From the NCBI GenBank assembly GCA_018434325.1, contig JAHDPO010000006.1, positions 95,668-130,788 on the forward strand: a DNA stretch of 35,121 bases, given 5' to 3'. The position numbers and the translations under genes are program-made. This DNA comes from Clostridia bacterium (lineage in GTDB: Bacteria; Bacillota; Peptococcia; DRI-13; UBA5745). Position 1 is the first letter of the stretch; each line of letters opens with the position of its first letter. Below, piece by piece: positions 34,924 through 35,121 of the stretch. The notes below the pieces were generated by a model, which was given only the letters and a program-made list of their open reading frames with translations, searched no databases and was not told the DNA's origin.

Positions 34924-35115
34924 TGTACAAAAATTGCGGTTGTGGTCAATTGGCCGGGGCAGGGTGTACAAAAATTGCGTTTGTAGGTGAAATGCAGGGG
35001 AAGCATTCCCTCACAACCGAAAAAATTGCACAAAATAGCCTGAGATTGGCCTCGATTTGGCTAAAAGAGGTCTCAGCTGCTGCTGCAATTCACCCACAAA
35101 CGCAAAAATTGTACA
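34924..35115. repeat. Cluster of two direct and two inverted copies of a 22-33 bp repeat
   Basis: Direct copies begin TGTACAAAAATTGCG at 34924 and 34965; inverted copies end at 35032 and 35115 (minus strand TGTGCAATTTTTTCGG and TGTACAATTTTTGCG). Copies 2 and 4 match over 33 bp with five differences and would bound a 151-bp element (34965-35115), as a MITE's terminal repeats do. Copies 1 and 3 share CGGTTGTG. I see no credible gene from 34800 to the window end; a 73-codon minus-strand frame there has no recognisable content. Confidence 0.7.
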
Positions 35116-35121
35116 GGCCGA

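Noticed and set aside
34812-35033. 73-codon minus-strand ORF near the window end
   Set aside because: Overlaps the repeat cluster, has no recognisable family, and its composition looks like translated repeat; no good start signal.

Overview
The window looks like part of the chromosome of a spore-forming anaerobic member of the Firmicutes, probably class Clostridia and Peptococcaceae-like. The evidence is SpoVT, a SleB/YpeB germination pair, a high-molecular-weight rubredoxin of the acetogen type, a surface protein with a copper-amine-oxidase-type stalk domain, strong AGGAGG ribosome binding sites and frequent TTG/GTG starts. The lineage call is an inference; no rRNA gene is present.

Layout. 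1-3.4 kb (minus strand): ftsH (cut by the window edge), tilS and an orphan ATP-cone protein. 3.5-5.1 kb (plus): a zinc-ribbon membrane protein and aspartate-semialdehyde dehydrogenase. 5.2-6.4 kb (minus): glycerate kinase. 6.4-6.77 kb: a regulatory gap with a sigma-54-type -24/-12 promoter and a large dyad. 6.77-13.6 kb (plus): a five-gene catabolic operon with a fused TRAP permease, a TAXI-type binding protein, a LarA-family nickel racemase/epimerase and two tandem amidohydrolases, the second of which has lost its metal site. 13.7-16.5 kb (minus): an ABC importer (binding lipoprotein, permease, ATPase). 16.7-17.6 kb: a Fic protein. 17.9-25.6 kb (minus): glpX, fba, pyrG, argS, ypeB and a SleB-like hydrolase. 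25.6-25.9 kb: modular hairpin repeats. 25.9-29.6 kb (minus): stalk/SH3 surface protein, spoVT and hrb. 29.8-34.8 kb: a 43-codon membrane ORF, a DUF4352-type lipoprotein, a class V aminotransferase, an HD protein, an AEC transporter, a TIM-barrel amidohydrolase and a GNAT remnant. 34.9-35.1 kb: a cluster of direct and inverted repeats.

Main observations. (1) The CTP synthase has an intact synthetase half, but its glutaminase half has Ser in place of the nucleophilic Cys, Gln in place of the catalytic His and a changed first Gly of the GGFG motif. It is predicted to use free ammonia, as ureotelic carbamoyl-phosphate synthetase I does. (2) The two tandem amidohydrolases appear to be an enzyme/pseudoenzyme pair: the second lacks five of the six residues that bind metal in the first. 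(3) The TRAP-TAXI/LarA/amidohydrolase operon, divergent from glycerate kinase and preceded by a sigma-54-like promoter, looks like an undescribed route for importing and converting a hydroxy acid or a masked derivative. (4) Two intergenic regions carry copies of a small repeat built from a constant head and interchangeable hairpins.
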